DNA from: Takakia lepidozioides
Taxonomy: Eukaryota; Streptophyta; Takakiopsida; Takakiales; Takakiaceae
DNA: 64,000 bases
Reading direction: 5' to 3'
Assembly (NCBI GenBank): GCA_030704615.1
Contig: CM060731.1
Span: forward strand, 80,706,756-80,770,755
This document shows positions 44,888 through 55,949 of this stretch, piece by piece (position 1 is the stretch's first letter; each line of letters starts with the position of its first letter). A program made the translations under genes and the position numbers. The notes beneath the pieces are model-generated. The model did not search any database, was not told where the DNA came from, and worked only from the letters and a program-made list of their open reading frames with translations.

Positions 44888-46085
44888 TGGTCCAGGGTAT
44901 GCACGGCAGGGACGTGGGATGGAGGCTTTGGAGACCTATGAGCAAATGATGGGGGAAGCACATCGTGTTTGTGTGCATTTGCAATGCTTGTGCAAGCCTG
45001 GCAGCCCTAGAGAAGGGCAAGAGGTGCATGGGGATATCATCAAAGCTGGAATTGTGCCAAATGTCAATCTGAACACTGCCTTGGCAGCTTTGGAAAAGGG
45101 GAAAGAGGTCCATGGCGTCATCTTCAGAGCTGGAATTGTATCAGATGTCATTCTGAACAATACCCTGGTGAACATGTTTGCAAAATGTGGGTGCATCTAG
45201 GATGCAAAGGGAGTGTTTGACACTATGGCTGAACGAGATGTGGTGTCGTGGAGTGCGATGCTTGCAGGGTATGCACGGCAGGGACGTGGGATGGAGGCTT
45301 TGGAGAGCTATGAGCAAATGATGGGAGAAGCACATCATGTTTGTGTGCATTTGCAGTGTGCGTGCAAGCCTGGCAGCCCTGGAGAAGGGCAAGAGGTGCA
45401 ATATAGGGATATCATCACAGCTGGAATTGTGCCAAATGTCAATCTGAACACTGCCCTGGCAGCTTTGGAAAAGGGGAAAGAGGTCCATGGCGTCATCTTC
45501 AGAGCTGGAATTGTACCAGATGACATTATGAACAATACCCTGGTGGACATGTTTGCAAAATGTGGGTGCATCTAGGATGCAAAGGGAGTGTTCGACACTA
45601 TGGCTGAACAACATGTGGTGTCGTGGAGTGCGATGCTTGCAGGGTATGCGTGGCAGGGACGTGGGATGGAGGCTTTGGAGAGCTATGAGCAAATGATGGG
45701 GGAAGCACATCATGTTTGTGTGCATTTGCAATGCTTGTGCAAGCCTAGCATCCGGCCTGGAGAAGGGCAAGAGGTGCATAGGGATATCATCAAAGCTGGA
45801 ATGGTGCCAAATGTCAATCTGAACACTGCCCTGGCAGCTTTGGAAAAGGGGAAAGAGGTCCATGGCGACATCATTAGAGTTGGAATTGTACCAGATGTCA
45901 TTCTAAACAAAACCCGGGTGAACATGTTTGCAAATTGTGGGTGCATCTAGGATGCAAAGGGAGTGTTCGACACTATGGCTGAACGAGATGTGGTGTTGTG
46001 GAGTGCGATGCTTGCATGGTATGCATGGCAGGGACGTGGGATAGAGGCTTTGGAGAGCTATGAGCAAATGATGGGGGAAGGGGGG
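44888..46085 (+). pseudogene. Tandem PPR units of about 375 bp, each with the same stop
   Basis: Three and a half units repeat with a period of about 372-375 bp (unit starts MFDTMAERDVVSWSAMLAGY at 45,213 and 45,588, and again at about 45,963). Each has RGMEALESYEQMMGEAH, NVNLNTALAALEKGKEVHG, then (V/I)PDVILNNTLV and MFAKCGCI. The unit is a pair of PPR motifs of the PLS kind, which bind organellar RNA in helical arrays. A TAG stands at the same place after CGCI in three units (45,198-45,200; 45,573-45,575; 45,948-45,950). The array was therefore amplified after the gene had died, or it is not read through. Confidence 0.85.
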
Positions 46086-46420
46086 GCACCTTCTTCAATA
46101 GCACAACGGCTATAAGTGGGTAGATGGTCAACTGGAAACAGCAATGGCAGCAGCGCAATTGATAGAATAAGGCCCACTGCTACTGAAGGTACCTTCTTCA
46201 ACATATTTTACCCTGAATTCCCTTGCTATCAGAGTCGTCCCTAAGTATCCAAAAACAGGTAACAGATATGCGAAGAAGCTGTGGGATGAATACTTTTTTG
46301 ACCCCAGTAACTGGTGGGACAACCGAGCAAAAAGGTGAATGCTTGTCAGATTACAGAGTGTAGCAGATGCAATTGACCATAGGGAACTAGTTGTGACAAG
46401 TTGAGTTGGGTGCAATTGCA
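46086..46420 (+). repeat. PDF-type repeat, sense copy
   Basis: Contains GGTACCTTCTTCAACATATTTTACC, GTATCCAAAAACAGGTAACAG and TTTTTTGACCCCAGTAACTGGTGGGACAACCG in that order (quoted in parts). The last part encodes DPSNWWDN-like residues. It is an uninterrupted paralogue of the CACTA insertion site. Confidence 0.75.
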
Positions 46421-46645
46421 CTCTCCCTTTCCTCTCTGCTTCTGTTTGCTATTCAAAGGTAGGATTCCTGCCCTTAGTTTAAATTCAGTCTGGTGCCGAG
46501 AGTGGGTAGACCCTTGAGGTCATCCATGATGTCTTCCCCCATGTCACAGACTGGAAACAAGTCCAGGCCTAACTTCATTTTCATCAGACAATTTTCTGGA
46601 AACGGACATGGCTTTGGACACTATAGCCTCTAAGTCAATAGGGTT
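46420..46645 (-). mobile_element. LINE-B fragment, antisense
   Basis: The reverse complement matches 41,655-41,880 and 49,345-49,510 (GACTTAGAGGCTATAGTGTCC, then AAATTGTCTGATGAAAATGA, then CTCAAGGGTCTACCCACTCT). Confidence 0.8.
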
Positions 46646-46677
46646 GGGGCATTTGCTGGAACAATTCTAAAAGGAGA

Positions 46678-47345
46678 ATGTTTGTCAGATTACCAGATGT
46701 CATTCTAAACACTGCCCCTGCCCTGGTGGACATGTATGCCAAATGTGGGTGCATCGAGGATGCCAAGGGAGTGTTCAACACTATGGCTGAACGAGATGTG
46801 GTGTCGTGGAGTGCGATGCTTGCGGGATATGCACAACAGGGGTGCGGGATGGAGGCTCCAACCTATGAGCAAATGATGGGGGAAGGGGTGAAGCCCGCCG
46901 ACATAAGGTTTGTGTGTGTTTGCAGTGTGTCTGGCAGCCCTGGAAAAGGGCAAAGACATCCCTGGTGACATGATCAAATCTGCAATTGTTCCAGATGTCA
47001 TCCTGAACACTGCTCTGGTGGCCATGTATGCCAAATATGGTAGCATTGAGGATGCCAAGGGAATGTTCAATACTATGGCTGAATGAGATGTGGTGTTGTG
47101 GAATGTGATGCTTGCAGGGTGTGCAGAGTAGGGGCGCTGGATGGGGCTTTGGAGACCTGAAAGCAAATGATGGGGGAAGAGGTGAAGTTCGACCACATCA
47201 TGTTGTGTGCGTTTGCGTTGCAGTGCGTGTGCAAGCCTGGCAGCCTTGGAAAAAGGGCATCGGAGGTGCATGGTTGCATCACCAAAGCTGGAAATGTACC
47301 AGATGGATCAATAGCTACAAGAAACCTGCAGTGGGTAGATGGTCA
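46678..47345 (+). pseudogene. PPR units, decayed (second block)
   Basis: Starts in LPDVILNT and ALVDMYAKCGCIEDAKGVF, then NTMAERDVVSWSAMLAGYAQ and EQMMGEGVKP, followed by a second unit with several frameshifts (VPDVILNTALVAMYAKYGSI is readable at about 46,985-47,050) and a last piece VCKPGSLGKRASEVHGCIT. The join to the PDF repeat is the same as at 47.66 kb (GTCAGATTACCAGATGTCATTCT, about 46,683). Several stops. Confidence 0.8.
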
Positions 47346-47379
47346 CTAGAAGCCGCAGCAGCAGCGACACAATGATAAA

Positions 47380-47680
47380 CTTAGGCACTGGTAATGAAGG
47401 CACCTTCTTCAACACATTTCACCCTGTTTTTCCCTCTTATCAGAAGCGGCCCTAAATTTTCATGTTGAATTCTGCAAGTTAGCTGGTTGAGTGAACCTTT
47501 GATAGTTTGGAGCGACTTTGACATGGTACTGCCAATGTGACAACAGGGAAGTATCCCAAAATAGGTAACAGCTGAGACGAGGAGAAGCTGTGGAATGAAT
47601 ACTTTTCTGACCCCAGTCAATGGTGGGACAACCGAGGCAAAATGGTAAATGCCTGTCAGATTACCAGATGTCATTCTGAA
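47380..47680 (+). repeat. PDF-type repeat, second sense copy
   Basis: Includes GGCACCTTCTTCAACACATTTC, the block that is antisense at 43.9-44.08 kb, and CTGACCCCAGTCAATGGTGG, which encodes DPSQWWDNRGK. It runs into PPR sequence at about 47,660. It is an uninterrupted paralogue of the CACTA insertion site. Confidence 0.8.
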
Positions 47681-48157
47681 CACTGTCTCTGCCCCATGAT
47701 GGACATGTAGGCCAAATGTGGGTGCATCGAGAATCCAAGAGAGAGTGTTCAACACTATGGCTGAATGAGATGTGATGTCGGAGTGTGATGCAGTATGCGG
47801 GGTGCGGGATGAGGCTTTGGAGACCTATGGCAAAAGGGCAAAGAGATCAATGGTGACATCATCAAATCTGCAATTGTACCAAATGTCATCCTGAACACTG
47901 CTCTGGTGGACATGTATGCCAAATGTGGGAGCATTGAGGATGCCAAGGGAGTTTTCAACACTATGGCTGAACGAGATGTGGTGTCGTGGAGTGCGATGCT
48001 TGTAGGGTGTGCACAGCAGGGGCATGAGATGGAGGCTTTGGAGACCTATGAACAAATGATGGGGGAAGGGGTGAAGCCCAACCGCATCACGTTTGTGTGC
48101 AAGTCCAGATTACCAATGTCCTGTGGATCCATATCTACTACCAACTTGCATGGGTAG
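47680..48157 (+). pseudogene. PPR units, decayed (third block)
   Basis: A partial unit with deletions (47,660-47,840) is followed by a better one: VDMYAKCGSIEDAKGVFNTM, ERDVVSWSAMLVGCAQQGHE, ALETYEQMMGEGVKPNRITF, ending at a stop at 48,155-48,157. The preceding ALEKGK-like part is shortened. It is the most regular PPR piece in the window, but still a fragment. Confidence 0.8.
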
Positions 48158-48479
48158 ATGGTCAACTAGAAGCTGCAGCAGCAATGGCAGTGATGGGCAA
48201 CTTTTTAAGTTTTTTAACCTTTTTACAAACCCTATAAGCAATTTTTTGTTTTTTTTTTGTTTTAAATAAATTTTAAAGGAAACCTCAGCCCTTGAGGAGG
48301 GGGAAAAATTAACCCCCTTTCATTTATGGGCCATGAGACCTACAGGAGGATCAACGCCCAGACATATCGTTCAAGCGACATTTATGCAACCAACCACTAT
48401 TCCAGTTGAGCAAAGTGATTCAGATGGTGACGAATATGTTTCAGATTCAGAATAAAGTTTATTGTTGGAACCATTTGTT
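48158..48479 (+). other. Unassigned stretch with an acidic tail fragment
   Basis: About 48,370-48,454 reads TFMQPTTIPVEQSDSDGDEY then VSDSE and a TAA. The acidic carboxyl end resembles those of CACTA transposases (compare 40,470-40,539) and lies just before a CACTA end, so it may be the last codons of that element. Homology is not proven. Confidence 0.35.
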
Positions 48480-49137
48480 CAATAGCATCATCCCACAATG
48501 GTCTGGCCACTTGTCTGTTTTTCAAAGTCTGTAACAGCTGCACAAACCACTTAAAGTTTTTCATGTATCATCCAAAAAGTGGTACCAATCACTGTTGTGT
48601 AGGCAATAACTCATGAGCAACCACTAGAATAGTGGTTCCAATTACTGCAGTATCTTTCACCACCCACTCTCCACCACTGTCAAAGTGGTACAAATCAATG
48701 AGGTGTCTTTAACCACTCAAGATCAACGTGCACTGTCCCCGTCCACGTGGAATATTATATTTATTAATTAAAATATATTTCCAAATCATAAATCACAAAT
48801 AAAATTTGAATTATTACACGTGGAGTAGCAAGTGGTTTCAACCACTTCCCATCACTGAGTTGTCTATAACCACTCACAATGTACCACTGCACTCGTCCAC
48901 GTGGAATATTATATTTATTAATTAAAATATATTATCAAATAAATAATAATAAATAAAAAAAAATTATTACACGTGACTACTGAGTGGTTGTGAAACCACT
49001 TCCAACCACTGTCTGTGATGCCACCGTGGCATTTCAATGGGATTAACCACTGGCAAGTGGTTACTAGTGGTTTATAGAGTGGAAAAAGACAGTAGTGGTT
49101 AAAGGGCCAGTGGTTATTCCGCGTTTTTTCTCTAGTG
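48480..49137. mobile_element. Right end of another CACTA element (subterminal repeats and terminus)
   Basis: Ends, read inward, with CACTAGAGAAAAAACGCGG (49,119-49,137), a typical CACTA terminus. Inside are many AACCACT/AGTGGTT words and a direct duplication of about 158 bp (GTCCACGTGGAATATTATAT at about 48,740 and 48,898). Outside is TAA followed by LINE-B sequence. In the LINE-B copy at 51.7 kb the bases read GATAAATTCAAGG, so the element went into LINE-B at TAA. The left end was not found. Confidence 0.75.
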
Positions 49138-49140
49138 TAA

Positions 49141-49805
49141 ATTCAAGGTCAGATGATGGGTTCAACTGCAACATATGTCCAACAACAGATATCCTAAGTT
49201 AATCGACTCTATATCTTGGAAACATGACCGCCCACCGACCTGTCAAACAGGCTCAGTCCTGGCAGAAAATAATAGAAGAGATTCTCAAGGACCTAGACCT
49301 GGAACCGCAAGTCTTCACCTTGCTGGATAAATCTGACTTAGAGGCTGTAGTGTCCAACCATGTCTGTTGCCATGAGATTGTCTGATGAAAATGAAGTTAG
49401 GCAAAAAACTTCCCTGAACTTGTTTCCAGTCTATGACATGGGGGAGGAGATCTTGGATGACCTCAAGGGTCTACCCACTCTCGGCACTAGACTGAAATTT
49501 AAACTCGAGGCAGGAAGCCTTCCTTTCTGATACACTGTCCGGGGTTCTCTCACCAAAGAGACGTTCTCTTCACATCTATCAAGGGAATTGTGCATGTACC
49601 TCTGTTTACTAACTTTGAAAAAGTCAAGGCTAAGCCAAAAGCCCAGCCCCTTCTGAGGCCTAGTTTTTGGGCAACTCACACACAACAGATTGATGCTTGT
49701 GTGAAGGGATTTGTAGAGGATATCTGGAAAACCCGGATTAATTCTATATGTGAAGGTAAGTCTTACTACCAACGTCAGCCCCTGACAGAGGTAGGATCTG
49801 TCCCT
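49141..49805 (+). mobile_element. LINE-B fragment (3' part)
   Basis: Colinear with 41,551-42,200 and 51,716-52,130 but with a deletion near 49,527 (AGGCAGGAAGCCTTCCTTTC joins directly to TGATACACTGTCC). The carboxyl tail ACVKGFVEDIWKTRINSI is open at 49,590-49,830. Confidence 0.85.
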
Positions 49806-50475
49806 TTTGTTTCCCCAAGAGAGGGGGCAACAAAGAAAAAAAGAGAATGTGGGGGGGGTAGTGATTGAGCAGCAATAGCTGCTCAGTCACTCCCACCCCC
49901 ACCTTCTTTTCTTTTCTTTGTTGCCCCCTGATGTCTCCCTCTCACTCCCTCTCCCTCTATAACTCTTTGGATTTCATTTGGCCTTAACCTTTTGAGGTTA
50001 TTTAGTTTTTCATCCCAGTTTTTTTCATCCAAATCTGGATGATATTATTATAGGATGATGAAACTTAATGTACAGAAAGCTTGATTTACCATCTATTTCT
50101 TTCATCTAAACTGGATGAACTACATGAATAATGGTTACCTATTTTAAAATCCAAGAGAATAATAAAACTACCATCATAAATGATGGCAGTTATTAAACCT
50201 AAGCCTATACCATAACCCTAAAAGATACATTTCTATTGGATGTCATCCATTGACAAAGTGCTTCTCTTGATAAAATGTGATTTTTCATCCACCCTGGATG
50301 AAAAATCGGGAAGTTGTGCCCTAAGCAGGCCGACACATTTCACAGCACTGAACTCGTGCTTCAGTGAACCTTGATGATGCGCCGTATAAACCTGCTCTCC
50401 TGTTGCTATATGGTACTCGTGATGGCTGGCTCTTGGGATGCGCATTGGTGGTTAGGCAGATTCCTCTCTGGCAGA
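49806..50475. repeat. Half copy of the foldback element
   Basis: The centre (GAGAGGGGGCAACAAAGAAAA ... AGCTGCTCAGTCACTCC) and the whole right arm match 23,090-24,090, including GGATGAAAAATCGG (about 50,297) and GGGATGCGCATTGG (about 50,435). The left arm is reduced to about 60 bp and abuts LINE-B. Confidence 0.75.
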
Positions 50476-51690
50476 CGACAAAGCGGTGATCGCTTTGATC
50501 AGAAACTCATGGTTCTTTATTTTGCAGCGGCGCTTTTACTCCTTGTTGGGAAGTACTCTATCCCTATTTATCTACAGATTACATGTTGCTCTCTCTTTGT
50601 GTATGAGCCATTCTCTATCTGTGAACGCTTCTACTCTGATTGCGTTCTGCTGGAGACGATCTGTTGGAAGCCATGGCGCAGGGCATACCACAAACACTCA
50701 AGGTTTTTTGAGTTTACCCTTGCTTGAATTGTGATCTGTACTTGCTTTAGAATTCAACACTGACATGGATAGCAACTGTGAAAACCTGCCACTCACCTGC
50801 TGCATCCTCACTAACACACATCGCTATGTGGTGGTTTTTGGGACGGGCACAGGTGAGGGTCTTCACTTGTCTTGATTTCTTGAAAGCTTGCAGCTCCTGT
50901 TCTTGCAAATGTGGATTCTGCTGCTGCCTATGCTGCTGATGCCATCTGCTGTTTCAAACTGCCACCATGCCGCTTCAAACCTGCTCCAAGATGGCTCCAA
51001 TGAGGATCTGCTTCTCTCCTTACCCCTGTTTCTGGTTTTTTACAACCACATTTGCATGTGTAGGAGTTAAGCTATGAAGGGTACAAGGATACAAAATAGC
51101 AGTTATTACTCTGACGGCCTTGATACTTGGCTCTGAAATGAAACTTCTTGGTATGACTCTGATGGATCAAAATGTTAGGCTTTGATAGATAACACACATT
51201 CTTCAAGGCCCTCATATCATTTTGGTTTCATGGCTTGATAACAAACAAGGGTTTCTGAGCTGCTCTTTCACCTTGGCAGAACTATTTTATGAGGCCTTAA
51301 AATACCATTCCAGGCCTATACCTGCTTAAGGGGCTCTACCCTGTTGTTTCTTCTTCCTTTTTAAGAATCTTGCTTATATCTTGGTTCTAAAACATCATCT
51401 TCAAACCAAACCTGCAATCTGGTTTTTGAAATGAGTTTGAAATGAATTTTTGAGATGATGATGCATACTATGGTGCTTTCATGATATGAATGACCTGGAA
51501 TCCCACCCTCCCGCCCTGTTTTTTCAGAGACCCTGAAATGTAATGGGGTATTCAAATGAGATTGTAAACATGAAAGGGAATGTTAGATGGTGCCCTGTAA
51601 AGGGCTGTTTTGTCTTTCAATGACAATGACCTTAGCGGTCTTGTCCATGTCTTGACATGACATGTATATCTTCCCTCTCTTCTGTGCTGC
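50476..51690. other. Unassigned stretch
   Basis: No domain or family was recognised. T-rich, intron- or LTR-like sequence with short open frames only. Confidence 0.4.
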
Positions 51691-52140
51691 TCTCTTTTAA
51701 GCTCCCGACGAGATAAATTCAAGGTCAGATGGTGGGTTCAGCTGCAACATATGTCCAACACCAGATATCCTAAGTTAATCATTTCTATATCTTGGAAACA
51801 GGACCGCCCTGTCAAACAGGGTAAGCCCTGGGATAAGAGAGTAGAAGAGATTCTCAAGGATCTGAATCTGGACCCGCAAGTCTTGACCTTGCAGGATAAA
51901 CCTGACTTAGAGAGTGTTGTGTCCAAAGCCATGTCTGTTACCAGAAAATTGTCCGATGAAAATGAAGTTAAGAAGAAAACTTCCCTGAACCTATTTCCAG
52001 TCTGTGACATGGGGGATGACATCATGGATGCGATCAAGGGTCTATCCCACTCTTGGCACCAGACTGAAATTTAAACTCAGGGCAGGAAGACTACCTTTGA
52101 ACAGTAAACAGAAGCAGAGAGGAAAATGAGAGTGTAATTT
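51691..52140 (+). mobile_element. LINE-B fragment
   Basis: Open from 51,751 to about 52,074 with MSNTRYPKLIISISWKQDRP and VSKAMSVTRKLSDENEV, colinear with 41,590-41,850. It keeps the uninterrupted site (GATAAATTCAAGGTC) into which the CACTA at 49.1 kb inserted in its own copy. Confidence 0.8.
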
Positions 52141-52585
52141 CCCTGACGTACCTCTGCTGTTGCGGCTGGTGCTAGTGCTGGTGCTGGTGCTGGTGCTTGA
52201 AGTGAGTTGGCGCGGCGAGCTGTTGCGGTGCTGTTGCGGCTACCAATGGCGCGGGTCCCGCGCGCTGCAGGGCGTCTCTCCTCCGCTCACCACGGCTCTC
52301 TCTCTCTCTTCGGCTCGTTTAGGTCGCGCCTCTACGCGGCGTTCCTACCACACAGGGGAGAGAGACATCAGCCCGTGCTTAGGGCAAGAAAGCAAGAGAG
52401 AAAGTGAGGGAGGAGGCGGTGCTTACCTTGGGCGTTGGAGCGGCGTTGGGGCAAACTCCTTGGGGCCTTGCGACCACCTCGGGCTCAGCAGCAGGTGCGT
52501 TTCTCCTCCACCCTAAACCCCACTCTCTGAACTACCTCTCTCCCAAAGAACAAACGAAAACGGAAGGGGAAAGAGATGCTTCAAG
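52141..52585. other. GC-richer flank left of the second CACTA
   Basis: Contains a short (GCTGGT)n run at about 52,168-52,195. On the minus strand a possible exon ends at a consensus donor (CCCAAG|GTAAGC, near 52,430), but the peptide is not recognised. Confidence 0.35.
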
Positions 52586-53019
52586 CACTTAGGGAAAAAA
52601 AAAAGCGCGGCGCCTACGTGCAACGCCCGGCTGTCGCACGCCTGCGCCCCGCCCTTTTTTTGAAATGTAAAAATGATATTTGCGACGACTGGCCGTCGTT
52701 GCTTGCGACCCCTGGCCCCATAAATAAAAAAACACTTCGCCCCCCGCGACGGTTTGTCGTCGGGGGGTACGACCCCCAGGTAAAAAATTGAAAAAAACTC
52801 GTCGTCAAATGCGACGCGAGGGTGTCGCAGGAGGTGACGGCTGGCATTTCTGGGTTTAGGGTTTAGGACCTTTTGGGTTTCTTTGTTTTTATTTATTTTA
52901 TTTTATTTTTCATATGGTACTGGGTTAGGGTGTTTGCTTTACTTTATGGTGCTGGGTTTTGGATTGGCGGTTTTGGTTGTGGGTCTTGGGGTTAAAAGGA
53001 TAAACGGTGTAATTAGGAT

Positions 53020-53215
53020 TCACATACCAAAATGTGGTTCGATCTGATAATCGCAAAGCGCTGGGTCTCAACAAATTTTTCCATGGTGTGGGCATCCTGA
53101 AGATAGAACGAGAGGAAGGATTTATTGTCTTAGGCTCTAGCACCATAAGGATGCTCCGCCTTTGGTTACCAATTTTGAAAGCCCCGAGGCTGAGGCATAG
53201 GGTTTTTTTGCCAAC
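53020..53215 (+). mobile_element. Possible short LINE-B fragment
   Basis: Two blocks, AAAGCGCTGGGTCTCAACAA (53,054 region) and ACCAATTTTGAAAGCCCCGAG (53,167), resemble 41,297-41,320 and 41,995-42,015 of LINE-B, in order but with a large gap. The similarity is weak. Confidence 0.4.
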
Positions 53216-53263
53216 GGTTTTTGATAAATGAAAGTGTTGGTGGTGTGTGTTAATTAGGATGCG

Positions 53264-54947
53264 ATGGTGAGGAAACATCGACCCGTCTCCCTCGAGGATG
53301 GGGAGGTAGTATCACATATCGATTGTGGCCCTAGAGCGACCGTTTTTTGTGGCGAGGAGCCACCCATTGCACCTGATCCAATACAGGCTGCCGGGCACAA
53401 TCGTAGAAGGGACCGGGGCCAAATTTCAGGTGATGCGGAGGATGTTGACAGTCCGGGATCGAGTCGGGCGCGCCGCGGGTTGCCCCCTCGCGGGCCACCC
53501 CGTCCAACCACGTCCACCTTTGACCCCCCTGACAGGATTGAGTGTTGGTGCACTAAGTGTTGAGAACGAATACCGCCGGGCGGCGACCGCACGTTGTCGA
53601 AAAACATTACAAGAAGAACAAGATTGCGGATGCGACAAAGGTGAGTGTTTTTCCCACCCCTCTCATTAACATTCATTTAAGGTACATTTAGGTTTATTTA
53701 ATAATATAGTATGATTGGTAAGCATACATGAATCAAAATGACGATATAAGTATTGATGCGTCGTTCACTACGCACATTGCAGACACGATTTGATGCCCAA
53801 GCTCTCAATCACATTGCACAGGAGGCATTTCGCGCCGGTCTACTTGCAAAATTTGTGCCAGAGCATGTGCCCGATGTGACCAGTTGGTTGCCCCAGCAGC
53901 ACGTAGATGAGATGCGTAGGGTCGAGGGGTATCGTAGGTGTCGTAGGTGTTATGGCCGGCGACGAGCAGGGCCCCCCCCCCCCCCTCCAGTTTCCTAAGG
54001 CAATCCCCCTGATTGTGGCCTCCCTCCCCCGTCTGTTTCATTGCATGATCCACCTCCGGTAGTACCTGATCCGGACGTTGTACCCCCGGCTGCACCTCCG
54101 ACATTACATCCTCAACCACCTCCACTTTCATCTCCTCCACCAGCAGTACCACGTCCACCTCCACCTCCACCTCCACGTGCATGTGCTCCCCGAACCCCTA
54201 GGAGGGGTCGGCTTTGCCTTAGGTTTCCTCCCCTTTGGCTTGGGCGGCCTGAGCCGGATCCTCGCCCCCGATGGGAAGCGCATAGGACTATGTTACTGAG
54301 GACCGTCCACCCTCGTTGTTGGGGGATCATCTCGACCCTCCCTCCCCATCCGAGAAAATGTGGAGTTCGAGTATTGGGGGAGACGGTATGTTGTGAGAGC
54401 CGCTACAGACCCTGCTATGGGTCGGGGTTTATTCATGGTCAATGATATTGTGGTTCCTCCTCGGAAAAACAACATGGTGGACATGTTTCCCTACTACGGT
54501 CCATACTACACCTCCGCGGAGTTCCGTACATTACGCCTCAAAGCCCCATACATCCTACCCTACATTTTGTGTGTCCACGGACAGGATGTACGTAGACGGG
54601 AGTTGTCTCCCATTGAGATCAGATTTTGTGATGGTGACCCCGACATCTTCGGCAATGTTGCTGGGCTGGTCAATAGTTCTTTTGGTCATCCTAGGAGAAC
54701 CAATGTAGTATGGGACGAGCGAAACGATGGGCATGAGAGCTTTTGTGGTCATACGTCAGTATACTGTGAGGGGATGCACATGTTTGTGATGACATGTGCT
54801 AGTAGGACTATTAGGGCTAGCAGCGAACTATTTGCATCATACGAGTTCTCCCGGGATGATTGGGACCTCCGATTACAACGTGAGTGGGATGTGTATGATA
54901 GAAATAGGGTTCCTTTGAGACAGGGATCGCGTAGAGGGGCATTGTAG
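53264..54947 (+). pseudogene. SET-domain protein gene carried by the CACTA element
   Basis: Exon 1 runs about 53,264-53,640 to a GTGAGT donor; exon 2 starts at 53,783 after an AG acceptor (TRFDAQALNHIAQEAFRAGL). A proline-rich stretch follows (about 54,040-54,190) and, after frame changes near 54,000 and 54,200-54,330, the SET domain (54,360-54,947). SET hallmarks in order: AMGRGLFMVNDIV, MFPYYGPYYTSAE, FCDGDPDIFGNVAGLVNSSF (the DG...GN.A..iN block), NVVWDE and ASRTIRASSELFASYEF (the R.I...EL...Y block). The usual NHSC is VNSSF and the usual ELTFDY is ELFASYEF, so the pocket is altered. SET proteins transfer methyl groups to lysine, mostly on histones; target and activity are unknown here. 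No pre-SET or post-SET cysteines are seen. Confidence 0.72.
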
Positions 54948-55568
54948 ATATTCTCATGATGTACTTTGTATACATCCGATTAATCGATTGTTGTAAATTT
55001 TTTTCTTGTTGCTCGTGTGGGTTGCAACTTTGCATATGTGATCTAACACATACTTATGCACATGTGGACCAAATCTGAGCTTGAACCAAGTTGATTCAAT
55101 GGGTCATTCTAGTGTTGAACGCAGCTACGTGTCATAGAGACGGAAAATTGCGTTTCGCCTGCAGATGATTTTTTTTTTAATTCCATTTTCAAGCCATATG
55201 CTTAATGATAGCATATGCAATGTGCGTGCAAAATTTGAGAGTAAACAAAAGTCATTTGGACCCATAACCAGATTTTGTTCTCTCATTTGCACTCCAAAGT
55301 TGAATTATCTTCAACTTCATGCACTCTTCAGAGAGAGTTCTGCAAAAGTGACCCTAGAAACACACTTATTTTTGTCCATTTTTTTTGCATGGATGTAGTG
55401 GTGCAAAGCCCAATGTCACAGAACAAAATAGAGCTAAAAATAAAATCATTACGCCCCTCAAAACCGCAATCATATATTTTCTAAATGCAAATATTTATTT
55501 TAAACTCATTTAAATTCGATTTAATTCAAAATTGGTGCAAGGGTGAGTGTGTCGTTGGGGAGGCAAAT

Positions 55569-55599
<31 letters not shown>

Positions 55600-55949
55600 C
55601 CCTCTGCTGGATCTTTGTACAGGTGTTGCACACATATTAAACACATGTAGGAAAAAATGAAGCTTAAACCACATCCGTTTGTTGGATGCAATGGCATGAA
55701 AGGATTTTCTTTCACATTAATAAACAAAAATTGGTTGATAGGGTGAATGCGTCATTGGGGGGGCAAATGATTTTGTTTGGGTTTGAAACTTTGCATGCGT
55801 GTACGTTGCACACATACATGTAATTATTGAATGACATATTTGATGCACGCACACATTGAAGGTTGTTGTTTGCATTTCGCTTATAATGAAGTGTATGGTT
55901 GCAAAGACACATTATAATATATGTCCCTATGTTCATTTGTTCGTATCAG

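Noticed and set aside
44862-48055. Long minus-strand open frames across the PPR array
   Set aside because: They are the antisense of the tandem PPR units and repeat with the same period; no domain is visible.
28183-49137. One giant CACTA from the 56-bp array to the terminus at 49,137
   Set aside because: No CACTA terminus is present near 28.18 kb, and the shared AACCACT words alone do not define an element.
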